Below the pieces are notes generated by a model that did no database searches, was not told where the DNA came from, and saw nothing but the letters and a program-made list of their open reading frames with translations. The translations under genes and the position numbers were made by a program. Positions 1-14,533 of a DNA stretch of 64,000 nucleotides are shown here, piece after piece. The DNA is from Eutypa lata (taxonomy: Eukaryota > Ascomycota > Sordariomycetes > Xylariales > Diatrypaceae), in the NCBI GenBank assembly GCA_022661535.1, contig JAKULF010000007.1:248001-312000 (forward strand), in the 5' to 3' direction. Position 1 is the stretch's first letter. Every line of letters begins with the position of its first letter.

Positions 1-52
1 TCTAATCCATCTATGGTACTCAGCATTCATTCCTCCGTCTCTCATCACCATA

Positions 53-1363
53 ATGCAGGAAGCCGTTCGCCCCTTGGTCCAGACTGTCTGCACCAAAGTC
101 GAGAAGAAGGCACCACAAACGCTCTTAGGAAAGACTTGGAATTTTGGCTCCCGGTCATTGCGTCTCGTCCTGACCAGGGATCAATGGTTTTCGCTACTCT
201 CCTATTTCGAGGTACCTGCTGGTCTTACGCTTGAAAGAGCGAAGCGGAACAGGTTGGACATCACCCTGGCGCCACAGCGAGTTGACTACAGAGATCGTAG
301 ATCCTTCGCACAGAGACCGGGCTGGAGAGTTGGCTCTCAAAAATATCGAGAAGATGGAATTCTTTTGCCGTTTGGAGCTCCTAGAGCCAGCTTTAGTTAT
401 CTTAATCCGTATATTACAACCCTAAAACTGGCATGCCATATCCTCGCTTGATGACTAACCTATTATGTAGGACAATATTCCGCGACCTCAATTCATGGCC
501 TTTGAGAGATAATGCAGACCCTACCGACGGATGGCCTATCATTGAAGTGCAAAATGTCTCGACTGGCGCCGCTACGAACGATATGTACGGGAAACTGTAC
601 TTATATCTTAAAGAACTCTTCATCCGATTCCACAAGCGCCTTTCTACACTCAATGTTTCTTTCCAACTCCACAACGTCGATGCGGGAAATCTTGAAGAAA
701 CGCTGGGCGCAAACGGCTTCGACCGCATTGAGGTAAAGGCCCTGCTAATTAACTGGTTATTATTCTTCGAAGAGACCAAATACTAATTCTAAACATTCAA
801 GGTTGCAAATATTTCCGACGGCGCCTACCTTGGTCCTGCTAAGACTGTCTGTTTCATGGGAGCGCTGCTGAAGTCTCCTGCAGTCAATCCGCATGCAACA
901 TTGATCACGCTATTCATGAATGCTGTTTCCGAGATGGTCACAGAGCAGGACGAACGAGCGACAGTCCAAGGAGACATCAAGCAAGTATGGAAGTATATGC
1001 CCCCATCCCCGCTAGTTCATAGCAGGTATGACGCTGCCATGATCGTCATGGATGTGGGCAGAACACAAGTACGAGACAACGATAAGTACTTTGACAGGTG
1101 ATTAACTTAGCATTTTTCAACCCTATTTCTTTTAGTAATTTGATTCTCTGACTAGTAGTAGGTATGTGAAGGGGCATCAATTCGAGGAGTTTGCTCGCTT
1201 CATGAACATGGAGATGAAGCAGGTGCACACCATAATCGACAAATGGCCTTGGAAGATCAAGAAGAGACCAGAGGAGAGGGGCGCGAAGGAAGAGTTTGAA
1301 ACTCTATTCGGGTCTGAGCAATCCGGTTGTGAGAGATACGTGGAATGGAGAATCAAGTCCTGA
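53..1363 (+). CDS. C-terminal part of a DUF4470-type fungal protein (5' end outside window)
   Basis: Four exons can be read in one frame: about 59-408, 471-732, 802-1097 and 1162-1363, with GT...AG introns between them. The joins read through cleanly, for example NPTIFRDLN, FDRIEVANISDGAYLG and YFDRYVKGHQFEE. The text RDNADPTDGWPI, NPHATLITLFMNAV and the ending ERYVEWR resemble, from memory, the C-terminal region of large fungal proteins with an N-terminal DUF4470 domain; their function is unknown. An ATG lies at 53, but the sequence just before it looks like a splice acceptor (CATAATGCAG), so earlier exons are probably upstream of the window. No membrane segment or known catalytic motif is seen. 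Its neighbour, the mutase gene, ends tail to tail about 360 bases downstream. Gene reality is well supported; the family name is recalled, not searched. Confidence 0.75.
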
Positions 1364-1721
1364 GCGAACGTCATGGGTCCTGGCTCTAAGCGTGTACTAT
1401 ATTGGCTATGAAACCCAAGGTTGTGAAGGGGAGCAACGTTGCTCAGGACCAGCACTGTTGACAAGGTTGGCAACCGTTTCTGTAATTATCAGGAACATCC
1501 TATCTATGTAGTAAATTTATTCGGAACCCTCATTAATCTTCTAGGGGGTCAACGTCTGGCTTGTACCTTCGTAGGTTGGCAGCGTATCTATGGTTTTCAC
1601 CCCTTTAGTCAACAATTCAAATCACTCCAGATAGCGCATCCGACCTAATAAGAGCGCCAGCAGCCACTACCTGCCTTAATGAATCTCACACGATGGACAT
1701 GACCTCATTTTCCACACCAGA

Positions 1722-3681
<1,960 letters not shown>

Positions 3682-3692
3682 TCAGTACACAT

Positions 3693-5107
3693 AACAGTCG
3701 TCACAGAGAGCCAGCCGCATACATTTGTTTTCCGGTCATGATTGATGCAGTGGGTTATGTGTCCACAGCCCAAACGATAAACCTTATATTTCGGTTCGTA
3801 CGGTCCCGTCGATATGTCTTTCAGTATATAATTGGCTGGTAAAAGGATAGCCTTCGCATGAATTGAAGGGGATATTATCACATTCAGACCCTTTAGCCTC
3901 TACCTAGATGGTGGATGCGGGTGGATTGAGTAATTTGAGGAAAGAAAAACAAATGAGAAATCTCCATTTCTTGTACGTAGAATATATAGGTGCTCTCTGT
4001 TATATCCGCTCAAAGGTTATCTCTGTAACTGGAACCTCGTTATATTACTAGTCGCGAAAGCGTCATATTGTTGACTATCTAGGCTCATGTATCACGCCAT
4101 GGAGTGCAACATTGCGCCATGGAGTTGCATATTCGGGGTGTTGCCATTCTGCAGTGCGAGGTCGTCCAAAGTCGTCCATACTGAGCTCCCCCTGTCCGGC
4201 TAAATCCTGCCAGTACTGTATCTCCACTGAAGTTTGCTGTGCCTCACAGCCGCTGCTTCGAACTCGACTAACTAGTCCATAGCGTGAGAAGGCCTCGGGA
4301 AGTCATGCATTTGCTAGTGAGTCGAAGGAACATCCCGCTTGCTTTGCTTCGACTATAAACGCAGGGTAGATAGCAACAACTTTATGATCTATGATGAGTC
4401 CTCTAGTTATAGAAGCTCCTAGATACCTCTAAAAGATTAAAGGTGTTATAGTTATATACCAATTTATAAAGCACGAGCCACCTAGAAATTCCGTCATACA
4501 GTGAATGGATTGCCTAACTATAGATAGACGTCATTTAGGTGTGGGCCCCTATAGTGATCAGCAGCAATAGTGGGTCATGGGTGCGTTACCCCTATCTGAT
4601 ACACTACGTAGGTAGTGGTTATAAGGCACAGTAAACTCGCTCTATAGCAATTGTTTTTAAAAAAAATCGCTATTTTGATATCTAGTTTCATATTGTTAAA
4701 TCAAGGTATCGTTATATAGTGTATCGGCATGGAGCAAGATTACTATACTAATCTCCAGATTCCTGCACCAGCGACGCTATTGCCACAGATTAGCTCCCTC
4801 CTAGGCACTATCGACTATAGAAACTATAGAGGTAAATATAGTAGAGTGGCCGATACTTGTAGTTCGGTGACTACAGATTCATGGCTTTTTGAGCCTTTAT
4901 ATTAAGAATTTGACGGCAGCTGTAGCGTTATCGTGGGTGATATGTGGGTGAAGAATAAACAGACCAGCGCCAGGAGTTATATTATTAATACATGAGAGGT
5001 GCGAGACTGAGGATGCTAAATATAAGCCAGAACTTCCAGTACATTGTGAGATGCGCGTTCGAATTGTAAATATATCCAGTGTTGCAAGTCCAGAGAATAC
5101 TCATTTC
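3693..5107. other. intergenic; no gene seen
   Basis: About 1.4 kb without a supportable reading frame. The part nearest 3693 is presumably the promoter of the mutase gene. From about 4390 to 5060 the sequence is AT-rich, with several CTATAG palindromes and short interrupted frames. It could be an old mobile-element remnant, but I find no terminal repeats or transposase motif. Confidence 0.4.
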
Positions 5108-5755
5108 TTATTCAACATTATTGTTTAATGCCACTCCAGCCATGGTGTCGTTACCTGGATCCAGGAATATCTTACCGCAGTGCTTGACGTGCTCCTCGCG
5201 ATTGAACCGGGGTTCAACCATCTTCCTATCAATCTGTGCCCTGTGTTCCTTTCTCCGGTAAAAAATACAGTGAATAACATGCCAATGACCAGACATGTGG
5301 AGCAGGAACTCTTGACTCCCTCCCATTTTTGCTATCTCCTCAATGCTAATCCCTTTGGTGTGCGTACTATCAGTCCAATACGTCCACTTCCCATCGACAC
5401 CTGGCCCGGAACGCTCAATTTCAGCTGTCAACTCCTCATCCCGACAGTGTTCGGGAAGCCAAACAGCGGCTAGAGAGTCGTACTTGCAGCCCAATGCCAC
5501 TGCTTCGTCTGTAGGATTTCCACAATTACAGGATGTCATTGTGGGTGTGCTCTCACATTGGCCTGTTGCAGCTTTCTCAGAGTCGACGTGTGCATGGGTG
5601 TTTGTCAAGGGTTGGAGAAGGCTGACGAAGCCCACAATTGAAAACGCGATCAAGATGAAGTCTTTCAGGGTAGAAAGTGAGGGGCTGAAGCATTTTCGAG
5701 ACTGTATGTGGTGGTATTTCGAAAGTTCCGCTGAAGAGACCGAACAGTTCTTGCG
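5108..5755 (-). CDS. membrane-anchored protein with two HxxHC motifs (UstYa-like pattern)
   Basis: The open frame encodes a hydrophobic segment (FILIAFSIVGFVSLLQPL), then a lumenal/extracellular domain. That domain contains CGNPTDEAVALGCKYD, a WLPEHC motif, and near the end HWHVIHC and EEHVKHC. Two HxxHC motifs after one N-terminal membrane helix are the hallmark pattern of UstYa/DUF3328 proteins, which act in oxidative cyclisation of fungal peptides. The N-terminal CGxxTDEA part is not typical of them and is better known to me from uncharacterised fungal proteins. The frame is open from 5755 but has no ATG. An ATG at 5774 lies in another frame and could be joined only by a 34-base intron or a frameshift, so the start is unresolved. 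A degraded relative lies at 6931-7180. Confidence 0.65.
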   Translation of the reverse strand, partial: RKNCSVSSAELSKYHHIQSRKCFSPSLSTLKDFILIAFSIVGFVSLLQPLTNTHAHVDSEKAATGQCESTPTMTSCNCGNPTDEAVALGCKYDSLAAVWLPEHCRDEELTAEIERSGPGVDGKWTYWTDSTHTKGISIEEIAKMGGSQEFLLHMSGHWHVIHCIFYRRKEHRAQIDRKMVEPRFNREEHVKHCGKIFLDPGNDTMAGVALNNNVE

Positions 5756-5789
5756 TCATGAGACTGTTCTTCATGGTTTCTGTTAAACC

Positions 5790-6930
5790 TACAACGTTTA
5801 GTCAGTCTCTAATTTCGACGAAAGGGGCATAATCATATAAAGTCACCGTTTGTATTTTGATGCCATTGCGAAGTACTCAAGGCTGAGACGGAGCCTGATG
5901 GTTAAGGAGGATGCTGACTTCGAGGCCCTGACTTGAGGTATCTGAGTCCGGGGGGTAATTAGCCTACAGAGTCTCAAATATATGCTAAGTATATGACCCA
6001 CGGGTTGCGTTCCGAAATCCAGTCATCCACATGGTGTGCAGTTATCGACCTCAAGAATTCACCCTACTGTTTGCCACCTATACATATTGGTCAACGACAT
6101 ATGTCAAACGGTGTATCACCTTCCACAACAATTTAACGAAGGGCTTGTCCTACAGTCTAGATTCAAAAACGATGTAGGGGGTTATAATGCTACATAGATC
6201 AAGTTCTATCTCCCCTACTTGGTTTTGAATGTCATGGTTAAAGCGGAATTATATAGCTGATGAACGCGAATTGCGTGCTGTGGTTGACGTAATGCTCGCT
6301 TAGCAACATATCATAATGTCCAGATGATCCTCAACACTCACCCCACGCCGTCGCCTTGTGCCTCCGAAACTCTCGAGGGTATACCCCATACAGCAAGCAT
6401 GTATGTGAGTCTTACAGCATACATGCAAATTTCACAGAATGTATCAGGTAACACTAAACCCCTCACAAAATGCCAGACGCAACATTTCGATCGTTATCTT
6501 GTCTTAACCTCATCTGAAATTCCAGCACATGGTGGTCAGCGGTCAGGGATCACCGTGTAAATGTTCAACTAGGTTACCCTCTCCCGCTGATCAGATTAGC
6601 CGAGTGGGTGGGCGGTTAGTCGATGTTCGCCGTCTTAGTCCGCGCGCCCCAAACTCGTCACTTCGGCGAAAGAAGGGGGAGGGGAGGGGTGCAACCATGC
6701 AGCCTTCTAGGTTTCGTTAGTCTTCAGAATATACTCGGCCGGTCACTGAGGTGTCCTCAACCACAGAGTTGCATTCCTGACAAAGACTTGATTACTAACT
6801 TCAACTCGGCTGGATTTCTGTAACTACAACTGTAACTAATGACGTAGAAGTTTTCTTCCGTAACCCTGCTTATTCATATTCCTAAGCTGACTATCAACTT
6901 CTCTTAGGTCAACATAACACATCGATTATA
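5790..6930. other. intergenic; no gene seen
   Basis: Spacer between the HxxHC gene and its degraded relative. Small frames occur (for example near 6324-6560), but none has family-like content or splice structure. A short G-rich stretch lies near 6660-6695. Confidence 0.4.
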
Positions 6931-7180
6931 CTAAGCAATGATGCTCGTACCTTTTGACTTCCAATTTTCATCCAGAGTCGTATCCGCACAATGCATCGTG
7001 TGGTTGAAGGCCGAGATAAACTCGACCACTGGCTTGTCCAATGCCAACGCATGATGAAACAGCCCCAAGAGTACGTGCAACGCACGGTATAGAATCGGTG
7101 TCCCACCCACACATAGTTGGGAATGTCGAGCTTACAGCCTAGAGCCATGGCTTCATCGGTTGTTGAGCCACAGGGTGTCT
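6931..7180 (-). pseudogene. degraded paralogue of the HxxHC membrane protein
   Basis: From about 7180 downwards one frame reads CGSTTDEAMALGCKLD, matching the start of the lumenal domain of the gene at 5108-5755. Within about 60 bases the recognisable text jumps to another frame. That frame reads LHVLLGLFHHALALDKPVV and then FNHTMHCADTTLDENW and stops at 6931. The middle of the domain (roughly 80 residues), including the WLPxHC region, is missing, and the first HxxHC motif is reduced. The frame change plus deletion indicate an inactivated duplicate. An N-terminal membrane segment was not recovered upstream. Confidence 0.65.
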
Positions 7181-7190
7181 TGAATGCGGG

Positions 7191-8558
7191 ATGAGGAGGA
7201 AACCAAGAGAACCGAGTCTTGGCTTGGATTAAGGAATCTCCTTCTTGACATTAGTCATACGTTACAACATTGTTTCCCAGCATATTATACGGTAATGTGC
7301 CGTAGCCTTACAGCTGATGATAGATTTCCACTCAAACCCAGCGATAGACGATGGTGTAGCGTGATAGACCTAGGTGGTTAGACGAGGGCCAGAGCAATCA
7401 CACCTACCATGATGAACCAACACACATCATGTATAATGTGGGACCTGTGTGAGCAAGTTTGAGCCCGCTGGAGTCATATCAGCAGCTATGGCGAAGTAAG
7501 GGGAGTGGGTTGTAGTGTTTATAGCCCGGTGTCCATCGATGCCAATATAATCACTGCTCGGGGGGGCCTGGATATGGAAGTGCGAGTGTACGTGGTGGTG
7601 GTATCGAGGACTGGCTGAACTACCAACACAGAGTTCCCAAAGGCTGCCAAGGCCAGCTAAGATCTACGTAGAGGCATAGATATGTATCTAAGCCTAACTA
7701 TAATCACGTGATGTTCCCACAGGACCGTAATACCAAGCGGTTAGTTCGGCAGTTGGTCGATGGGATCTAAAGATAAGCACATACTTAAGCATTAACTAAC
7801 TAGAGCCTCTAGTTAGTTCGTTTCCAATGACATATCAAAACAAACTAAATCAAGGCTACCTCTCTGCATTTCCATTATTTTTAAGTGCGACGACTGCGGA
7901 ATTGAAGCCTCGCGATAATGCCTTCATTTGTCGTCTTAACTAGTTTGTCCTTCATTTTAGATTTGGGCGAGGCCAACCAACCCCCAGTTAGTCATGCAGG
8001 AACATACTCCCACATCCCGATGTTAGGCGTCTTTTAACCTCGGGCGATGTGGGCCCGGATTCGTCAACGACTCGCATTTTTTTCTTCCTCAGCCTTTCAT
8101 TAACTACCTGCTATGCTAAAAATGCTTGCTTTAATAACGGCGCCGTTGCTGGCTTACGTACGTACTTGACATATATTGGAAACCGTGCTGTTTTCATTGG
8201 TCAAGCCTCTTACGCGTCCACGGGAGATGCAAGCCTCTTTCGTCACCCACGACCGTTTGAGGGTCCACACTCCCGTCTGGGCTCTGGGGCTTAGATAGGC
8301 CCCATCATGAAGAGCGAAAAGAAGACGAATCATCGTCTCCTTAATTACTTTCCGAGTAGGCGGACTATGCTATACTTCTGAAATGGCAACGCGTCTAAGG
8401 GGAGCTACCCGTGGGAAAGGGTAGGTATAATAAGGGCCTTGCCTGCCTTGTCTGGTTGTGATCATCATCCTCGATAACTTAGAATTCACACACTCGCTAT
8501 CAACCAGAACCGACCCTTACGTTCCAGATCGACAGTTCGATATCCTATCTTATTCATC
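7191..8558. other. intergenic; no gene seen
   Basis: Holds whatever remains of the 5' part of the degraded HxxHC paralogue and the promoter of the dioxygenase gene. An 81-codon frame at 8049-8294 has no family-like content and overlaps the probable promoter. The last 100 bases before 8559 are pyrimidine-rich with short leader-like tracts. Confidence 0.4.
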
Positions 8559-10032
8559 ATGGTCGCCTTCTCTAAGCTTGCCGTCGCAGCTTTCGCGTCT
8601 TACGCTGCCGCCCACCCGGGCGAGAAGCATGACGCCCACAAGATGAAGCGCGAGATTGTTGCTCGTGACTTTGCCGCCCAAGTCGGTGCCCGTTCCCTGG
8701 GCTCATGCTCCAGCCAGCCCCACGCTAGAGCCCTGAATCAGCGCTCCGTCATGCGCCGGGCTCAGAAAGTCAACGACATCCGCAAGAGGCGCGGCATCAG
8801 CGCCCGTAAGTGAAATATAGGGAGAAAACACCCAACGGAATAGCGCGTAGCTAACCTTTTATCATAGCTGCCAGGAAGAACAAGCGTGACCTGGAGGATA
8901 TGCAAAAGTGGGAGGCCATCAACCACAACATGTCGAGCACTCTCGACTGGGACATGTTCAGCCCGATCGAAGACGTCTTTGGTGCCAACACCAGCTGTAT
9001 CCTAGCCCCTGAGGTCACCGACGGTCCTTACTACGTCGCCGGCGAGTTCATGCGCTCGAACGTCAAGGAGTCGAAGTGGTCCGATGGAGTCGACGTTTTC
9101 CTCGAGATCCAGTACATCGACACCAACACGTGCGAGCCCATCCCTGCAGTCGCTGTCGACATCTGGAACTGCAATGCCACTGGAACCTACAGCGGTATTT
9201 CCACTTCTGGCAACTATGCCGAGGGAGGCTACAACTCCACCTACCTGCGCGGTATCCAGTTGACGGACCACGATGGTGTCGCTGCTTTCGAGACTATCTT
9301 CCCCGGTCACTACGATGGCCGTGCCATTCACACGCATCTTCTGGCACACACCGATGCGAAGGTCCAGTCAAATGGCACAATATCTATTTGGTAAGTACAA
9401 TATTCATACTCAGTTCTGGGTATACTCCGTGTCACTGGCAGAGTGCGGCCCAGCCACCATTCTGAGCCCATTATTCCTCCAGCTTATGGGCAAGAAGAAG
9501 AACTTACTAACTCTCTGATAATAGGGAAGCACCGGTCGCCCATATCGGACAGCTGTTCTGGCCGGACGACCTACGGGAGGAGGTTGAGGCCACCTACCCC
9601 TACACCCTCAACACCCAGGCGTTAACCACCAACGACGAGGACATGTGGTCTATCATCGCGGCCGACGAATCCTTCGACCCCATCCCCCAGTACGTCTACC
9701 TCGGGGATTCCATCGAAGACGGTCTCTTCGCCTGGATCCAGATCGGCATCAACGGCTCAGCGGACTACACCGACGATGAGTACTACGGAGTCGGTAAGTT
9801 AACCCTTTGCTCGGCCTATCCTTGGCCCCCAACTCCATGAACTGTAATAGCGCTAACTTCAAACACAGCTGCGTATCTCGATGCTGAGGGTGGCCACTCC
9901 ACTGGCTACACGGTTGGTGGCGGCGGCGGTGGTGAGGGAGGCAATGGCACCGCCAATGGCACCATGCCCAGCGGTGGCCCCAGCGGTAGCGACATTCCTA
10001 CCGGTGCTGCCCCGTCTTCGACGAGTGCTTAA
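8559..10032 (+). CDS. secreted intradiol ring-cleavage dioxygenase
   Basis: Predicted extracellular non-haem Fe(III) enzyme of the intradiol (catechol/hydroxyquinol) dioxygenase fold, which opens aromatic rings between two hydroxyls. Four exons, 8559-8805, 8868-9390, 9525-9793 and 9869-10032, give 400 residues. The signal peptide (MVAFSKLAVAAFASYAAA) is followed by a basic propeptide rich in KR/RR sites. The four iron ligands of the family are visible: Tyr190 in GTYS, Tyr231 in PGHY, and His237 and His239 in IHTH. TDGPYYVAGE and VDIWNCNATG are family landmarks. The C-terminus is a Gly/Asn/Ser/Thr-rich tail (GGGGGGEGGNGT), common in secreted fungal members. Every intron keeps frame. The natural substrate is unknown; related fungal proteins are linked to breakdown of plant phenolics, which is inference here. 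Confidence 0.92.
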
Positions 10033-10681
10033 GCATGCCATGGTGCCAATGGGGATACATCAATCGGTCATGTTCTTTTAAGCTTCCTTGCATATATTAT
10101 ACCTTCAATAGATTCAAAAGTTCTTAGGCAGTCCTAAGTATATTAAATTCGTTTCGGCCTACGAGTGCGATGTACCAACCTATGCAAGCTTGATCGTTCC
10201 CAATATAGACAGAGCGGCATCAGACGAAGCCAGCCTAATGCGCGTAGAGCTCCGTATCAGGATCTAACAGGTTCTATAAAGTGGCAGATCAAATTAAACC
10301 AGGCGATACTCCCCGTGAACGCTACGTCGATGTTATCGTTGCACCTGCCAGAGAGCCCATGAACGATGGGCAAGGGGTTGTGGCGGAAATATGTAAAGTT
10401 GCGAATTCAAATCCTAGGAAATGTTAACTTAGTGGTGATAGAAAGACGCAGAAATTTGGTCAAATGGCTAGTTTATTGTTGAGTGCTCGACTAAATACGG
10501 CATCAAAAAAACTGCCACCGTGACGCTAAAACCTCGAAACCTCCATAGCATTGCTCACCCAGCTGCCATGCCGTCTTCCCAACACATCCCAGATAGGATT
10601 CAACCAGCACGCGGCACATGTAAACCGAAAGCCGGACTGTGAAGACTGCTGTTCACATCTGGGAACCCTAATAATGCCCAA
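10033..10681. other. 3' spacer between convergent genes
   Basis: The dioxygenase and CVNH genes converge here. Only untranslated and terminator sequence is expected, and no convincing frame is seen. Confidence 0.4.
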
Positions 10682-11320
10682 TTAGGGACAAATTCCCACC
10701 CTGCCGCCACCGTAGCAATGGAGCCAGCCATTATTAGGTCCAACGACTTTGTCTACTGGTAGTCAGTAAATAGTAGGTAGGTAGATAAAGTAAAAAGGCT
10801 TTAACGTGACCAAATAGGCCGAGCTTTCGCTAGACAGGAGGATAGAGAAGCAAAAATACGTACTGATGTCGATAGAGCTGGTGTAGCTGAGGTCTGTGCC
10901 GCCGACCTTGCATCTGCAGCTGAGCATGCTTCCGTTGAGCTCGCAGCCGCTGCAAGTCTGAGAGTAACTGCCTCTGTAGAAAGAAACGAGGGTTAGTTTA
11001 CATGATTAGCCAATGGGAGGATGATTCGAAGGCGAAGGACTTAGGAAATATAGGTATAGGCGAAATAGTTATCACAGTCGGGGGATGTTAGTGGATACTT
11101 ACTCCTTCTGGCCTTTGAGCATGCCGAAGTCATTCATGAAACAGCTGTCGAGGCGCAGGCGGGTGCATCTCTGGCCACCCTCGTAGGCGCAAGTCGCCTC
11201 CAAGGTTTCGCCCATCAAGAGGCTGGCATCATGGCAGGCATCACCGAGGGCGTGACCTGCCACGAGACAGAGAAGAGAGAGTAAGGCGAGGAAAACCCCG
11301 GTGCGGAATGAATACATCAT
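10682..11320 (-). CDS. small secreted CVNH (cyanovirin-N homology) protein
   Basis: Three exons (11103-11320, 10864-10973, 10682-10752) encode 132 residues. A signal peptide (MYSFRTGVFLALLSLLCLVAG) is followed by one CVNH-like domain with the internal two-fold pattern of the family. The first half has LRLDSCFMNDFGML; the second has GCELNGSMLSCRC, SSIDINKVVGPNNGWLHC and a short Gly-rich tail. CVNH domains bind oligomannose glycans; in fungi their physiological role is mostly unknown. The eight or so cysteines, spread through the mature part, fit a disulphide-rich secreted protein. Both introns are spliced in frame (GQKE-GSYSQTC and SIDI-NKVVG). A TATATA element sits about 100 bases upstream of the ATG near 11420. 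The domain call is from pattern recognition. Confidence 0.8.
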
Positions 11321-14300
11321 TGTGATGGTGGCGAGGACTGGGTTCTGTCTTGATGGTGAGTTGGTATGACTGGGGGAGTGAGAGAGTGTGGTGATGATTT
11401 GCTCGTGGTGAGTGTCGGATATATAGGATGTTGGAAAAGAAAAAAAGGTGGTGAATGAAGACTGTGACTTGGCCTATTTATATAGTAACGCAGCTTGAAA
11501 ACTACCTAGGTACCTACGTACTATAGGCTGTCACTAATATTGAATAGTATTCACTATAATGGATAGCATTCCCAAACATTCAATGCTATTATCACAATAG
11601 GTTGTGACATTCTTAAACCATCTGATTGTATTAGGGTGGTAGGCAATCACTCACCACAATAGTTACTTTATAGTTACCAGAGAACGTTAACATGACGCAT
11701 TCAATGTTTTCTTTTTCGTATAACATATCGTACAAGGTAAGGTGGCCACGTGCCAAGGGATGATGAGGAGGGAACGGATAAATATCTGGTATTCCATCTA
11801 TGCCCCTAGTATCAATGTCGACATATGGAAATGATTGTTTTCCTCGACTAGTTCAACTCATGTCATGGTATCTAACAGGCGCAAAACCAGGATATTAATA
11901 TCAGCTGACAGGTAGCTAGTTCGTATTGTGATCCAAGTATCACCGTGATAGATTGTGTTAAAAGTGCCTCGAGCAAGTGTTCCTACGGATAGTGCAATAT
12001 ATATAATGGTATATTGGAACAGTAACATCAGGTTGATAGCAAAGGACTAGATGAACTAGCTGGGTCATGTGGTTAACTAAGGCGTTAAAACTCCCATCAT
12101 GTGCAATTTCATGACAAACATGTACAATTCACTGCAACTACTGGTTATCTACCATAATCTAGGTCAACCTATGAGCAAACAACAGGTGGATTTGTGGTAG
12201 GTAGTCCAAGTGATGGGGTGGATGCCCCAGGACCTTGGGATATCAAGTTGTACTGCATATTGCTTGGAATGGAGTTTGTCACCTGGATTTCCTCTACAAC
12301 AGCACTAATCCAAACAGACAGATAGACATGACTTAGACTAACTAATACACCACGAACTTCACTAGAGAAGGATTTACACATTGAATACTTAGACTTTAAC
12401 TTGTTGCAATGACCCCCATGAACAAGAAATATACCCTTTTGTCAGCGCCCTGTAACATCAGCCTGCCTACTTTCGGAATGTATAGTTACTATATTTCATC
12501 CTATCTAGCAATCCTCCGTTAGGTTTCACAGTGACTATAAAGGCTGATGCACGGAACCATGGAATAATTTGAACTCGCCTATCCAACCTACTCTAGACTA
12601 GGGGGGGTCTCTGCTAACAACAGATTCTCTACACATGTTCTGGAATCATAAAAGCTCTGATACGTCTGTCCGTCAGTCGTCGCCCGTTTGTATGGTTTAT
12701 CGATCTATACACAGCGATGCCGTGGGACTCTCGGATTTGTAGACTTCCAAATGGTTTGCTTCCGTAATGACGCAATACTTCAAATTCAAGTTAGGATGGT
12801 CGGACGTAATCGAACATGATCAAGCAGCAAGCTTCGTATTAGTTCGTGAGTTGGATGCGATGGTCATTGGGCGAAGCGTAATAATGGCTTATGTTAATAG
12901 TATATAAAGTAATAAATGTTAAGGTATTACTCACTGTAGGACTCAGAAGAGGCGAATGATTTCCTTTTCGGCATAATAGAATGAGTGATTCGAAGCAACA
13001 CTGAACCAAGCCCAAGGTATCCCAAAATACACAGCGAGTCATCAAAGTGTTTAACATTGTCCATTCTAAGCTTGAGGTTCTGTTTGGGATTGTGTAGAAA
13101 TAGCAGCAGCGCTGGTTTATCCCCTGCATCACATCGTTAGAGGCATAGATCCACGTCCAACACCGTTCTTCCGGGTTTGTTTCAACTTTCTCTAGGATGA
13201 TCCTTGGTGTAAACGATTTAACACACTAGTTGCTAATGAAGTAATATTATTTCTCTGTAGTCATCGTTAGACATACTATAATAATTGTCTATCAAGTCTT
13301 CTTTTCAAATTCTTGATGCCTCAGTTGAATATGAAATGGTATTAACTAAATATAAATAATTTCTATATGTTGGCTAAGATGACTATCGACTTACCAACGG
13401 AGACAACTAACTCGAAGATATAACATTCACACGTGATAATTGTATAACACTTCCCGCGATATAGCAACTCAACCAAGGCTTATACCATCTTCGAGACCGA
13501 AGCAGCGATTACAATACAAGCAACTGTCATAATATCACGACCATGCATTAACCCCCTCACAGAAAGACGTCGCCAAGGTCGTAGGACTTTCCACCTTACG
13601 AACTATGCATGTTTATTTACTGGCTTACATGAGACTTCGAGAGGTTCCGAGTAGCTACATCCAATAATAGCCTTTCTCGTTAAATGGTAATAAAGGGGTT
13701 AACATGCCAGGACAACCCGGACAAGAACTACGCAACCTAACTAAACCAGATCATCCCGTCCGTCATATTGCGTTTTGCTCAAGAAGGCATTCATGTCAAG
13801 ATCTAAACGAGTCACTATAAAATACAGTCGGGTAATCAATTTTTAACCATTCATCACTACCTAAGTATACATCTGCTTGCTGGCCGCCGCTATCCAGACC
13901 AATCAACGAGACTATCATATCATCACCGCGTCACAACCGGACGATAACCAAACGGGCAAATGTGCCATGCACCAGAGACGTCAAGTTAAATGATTAACTG
14001 TGTTCGTAACGATCAATGTTACCTCCCTGATTCAGTGATACGAGACTTAAGGTCTCGTCTGGAGTAGACTGGAACAAGAGAATGACAAGCCAAGAAACAG
14101 CCATCGTAGATGGACATGAACTCAGCAGGAACCAGCAGCACTGCCATAAAATACCTTAAGACAAAAACCGAACTTATAACCCCGCCGTTATCTCATTGGG
14201 GCGTTTCTTCTCCAAAAGCTTCACTCCCCGATGAATGAAAATGCCACCCGAAATGGTGGCTTTGAATGCTGCCGTGGTATTGCGAGTGAAGAAAACAATA

Positions 14301-14533
14301 ACAGAAGTAACCCAAATGCTGCCAGGTGAAGACGAAATCCAGATTCCCATGACCCTCTTGAATCCAAATTGATCGAAAACGGTCATTCTGATATGCAGTC
14401 TCGTCCCGATCCATTCGTCAAGTAAACCGGTTTAGGAGGGGATCTACCTTTCCTAGGCAATCATCATGCAAAGACAAAAGACGTAGGGAGCGTGTGATCA
14501 TAATTGCGTAATAGTCGAGCCAGAAAAAGAAGT
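11321..14533. other. 3.2-kb intergenic stretch; no gene seen
   Basis: Moderately AT-rich, with only short frames on both strands. The stretch 11520-11600 has repeated short words around CAATGCTATT. The last few hundred bases (about 14160-14533) are probably the 3' untranslated region of the Q-rich gene. I see no RNA gene or mobile-element ends. Confidence 0.4.

Noticed and set aside
4390..5060. AT-rich stretch with CTATAG palindromes as a possible DNA transposon remnant
   Set aside because: No matching terminal inverted repeats, target duplication or transposase text could be found.
8049..8294. 81-codon plus frame upstream of the dioxygenase
   Set aside because: Lies in the probable promoter, with low-quality composition and no homology-like text.
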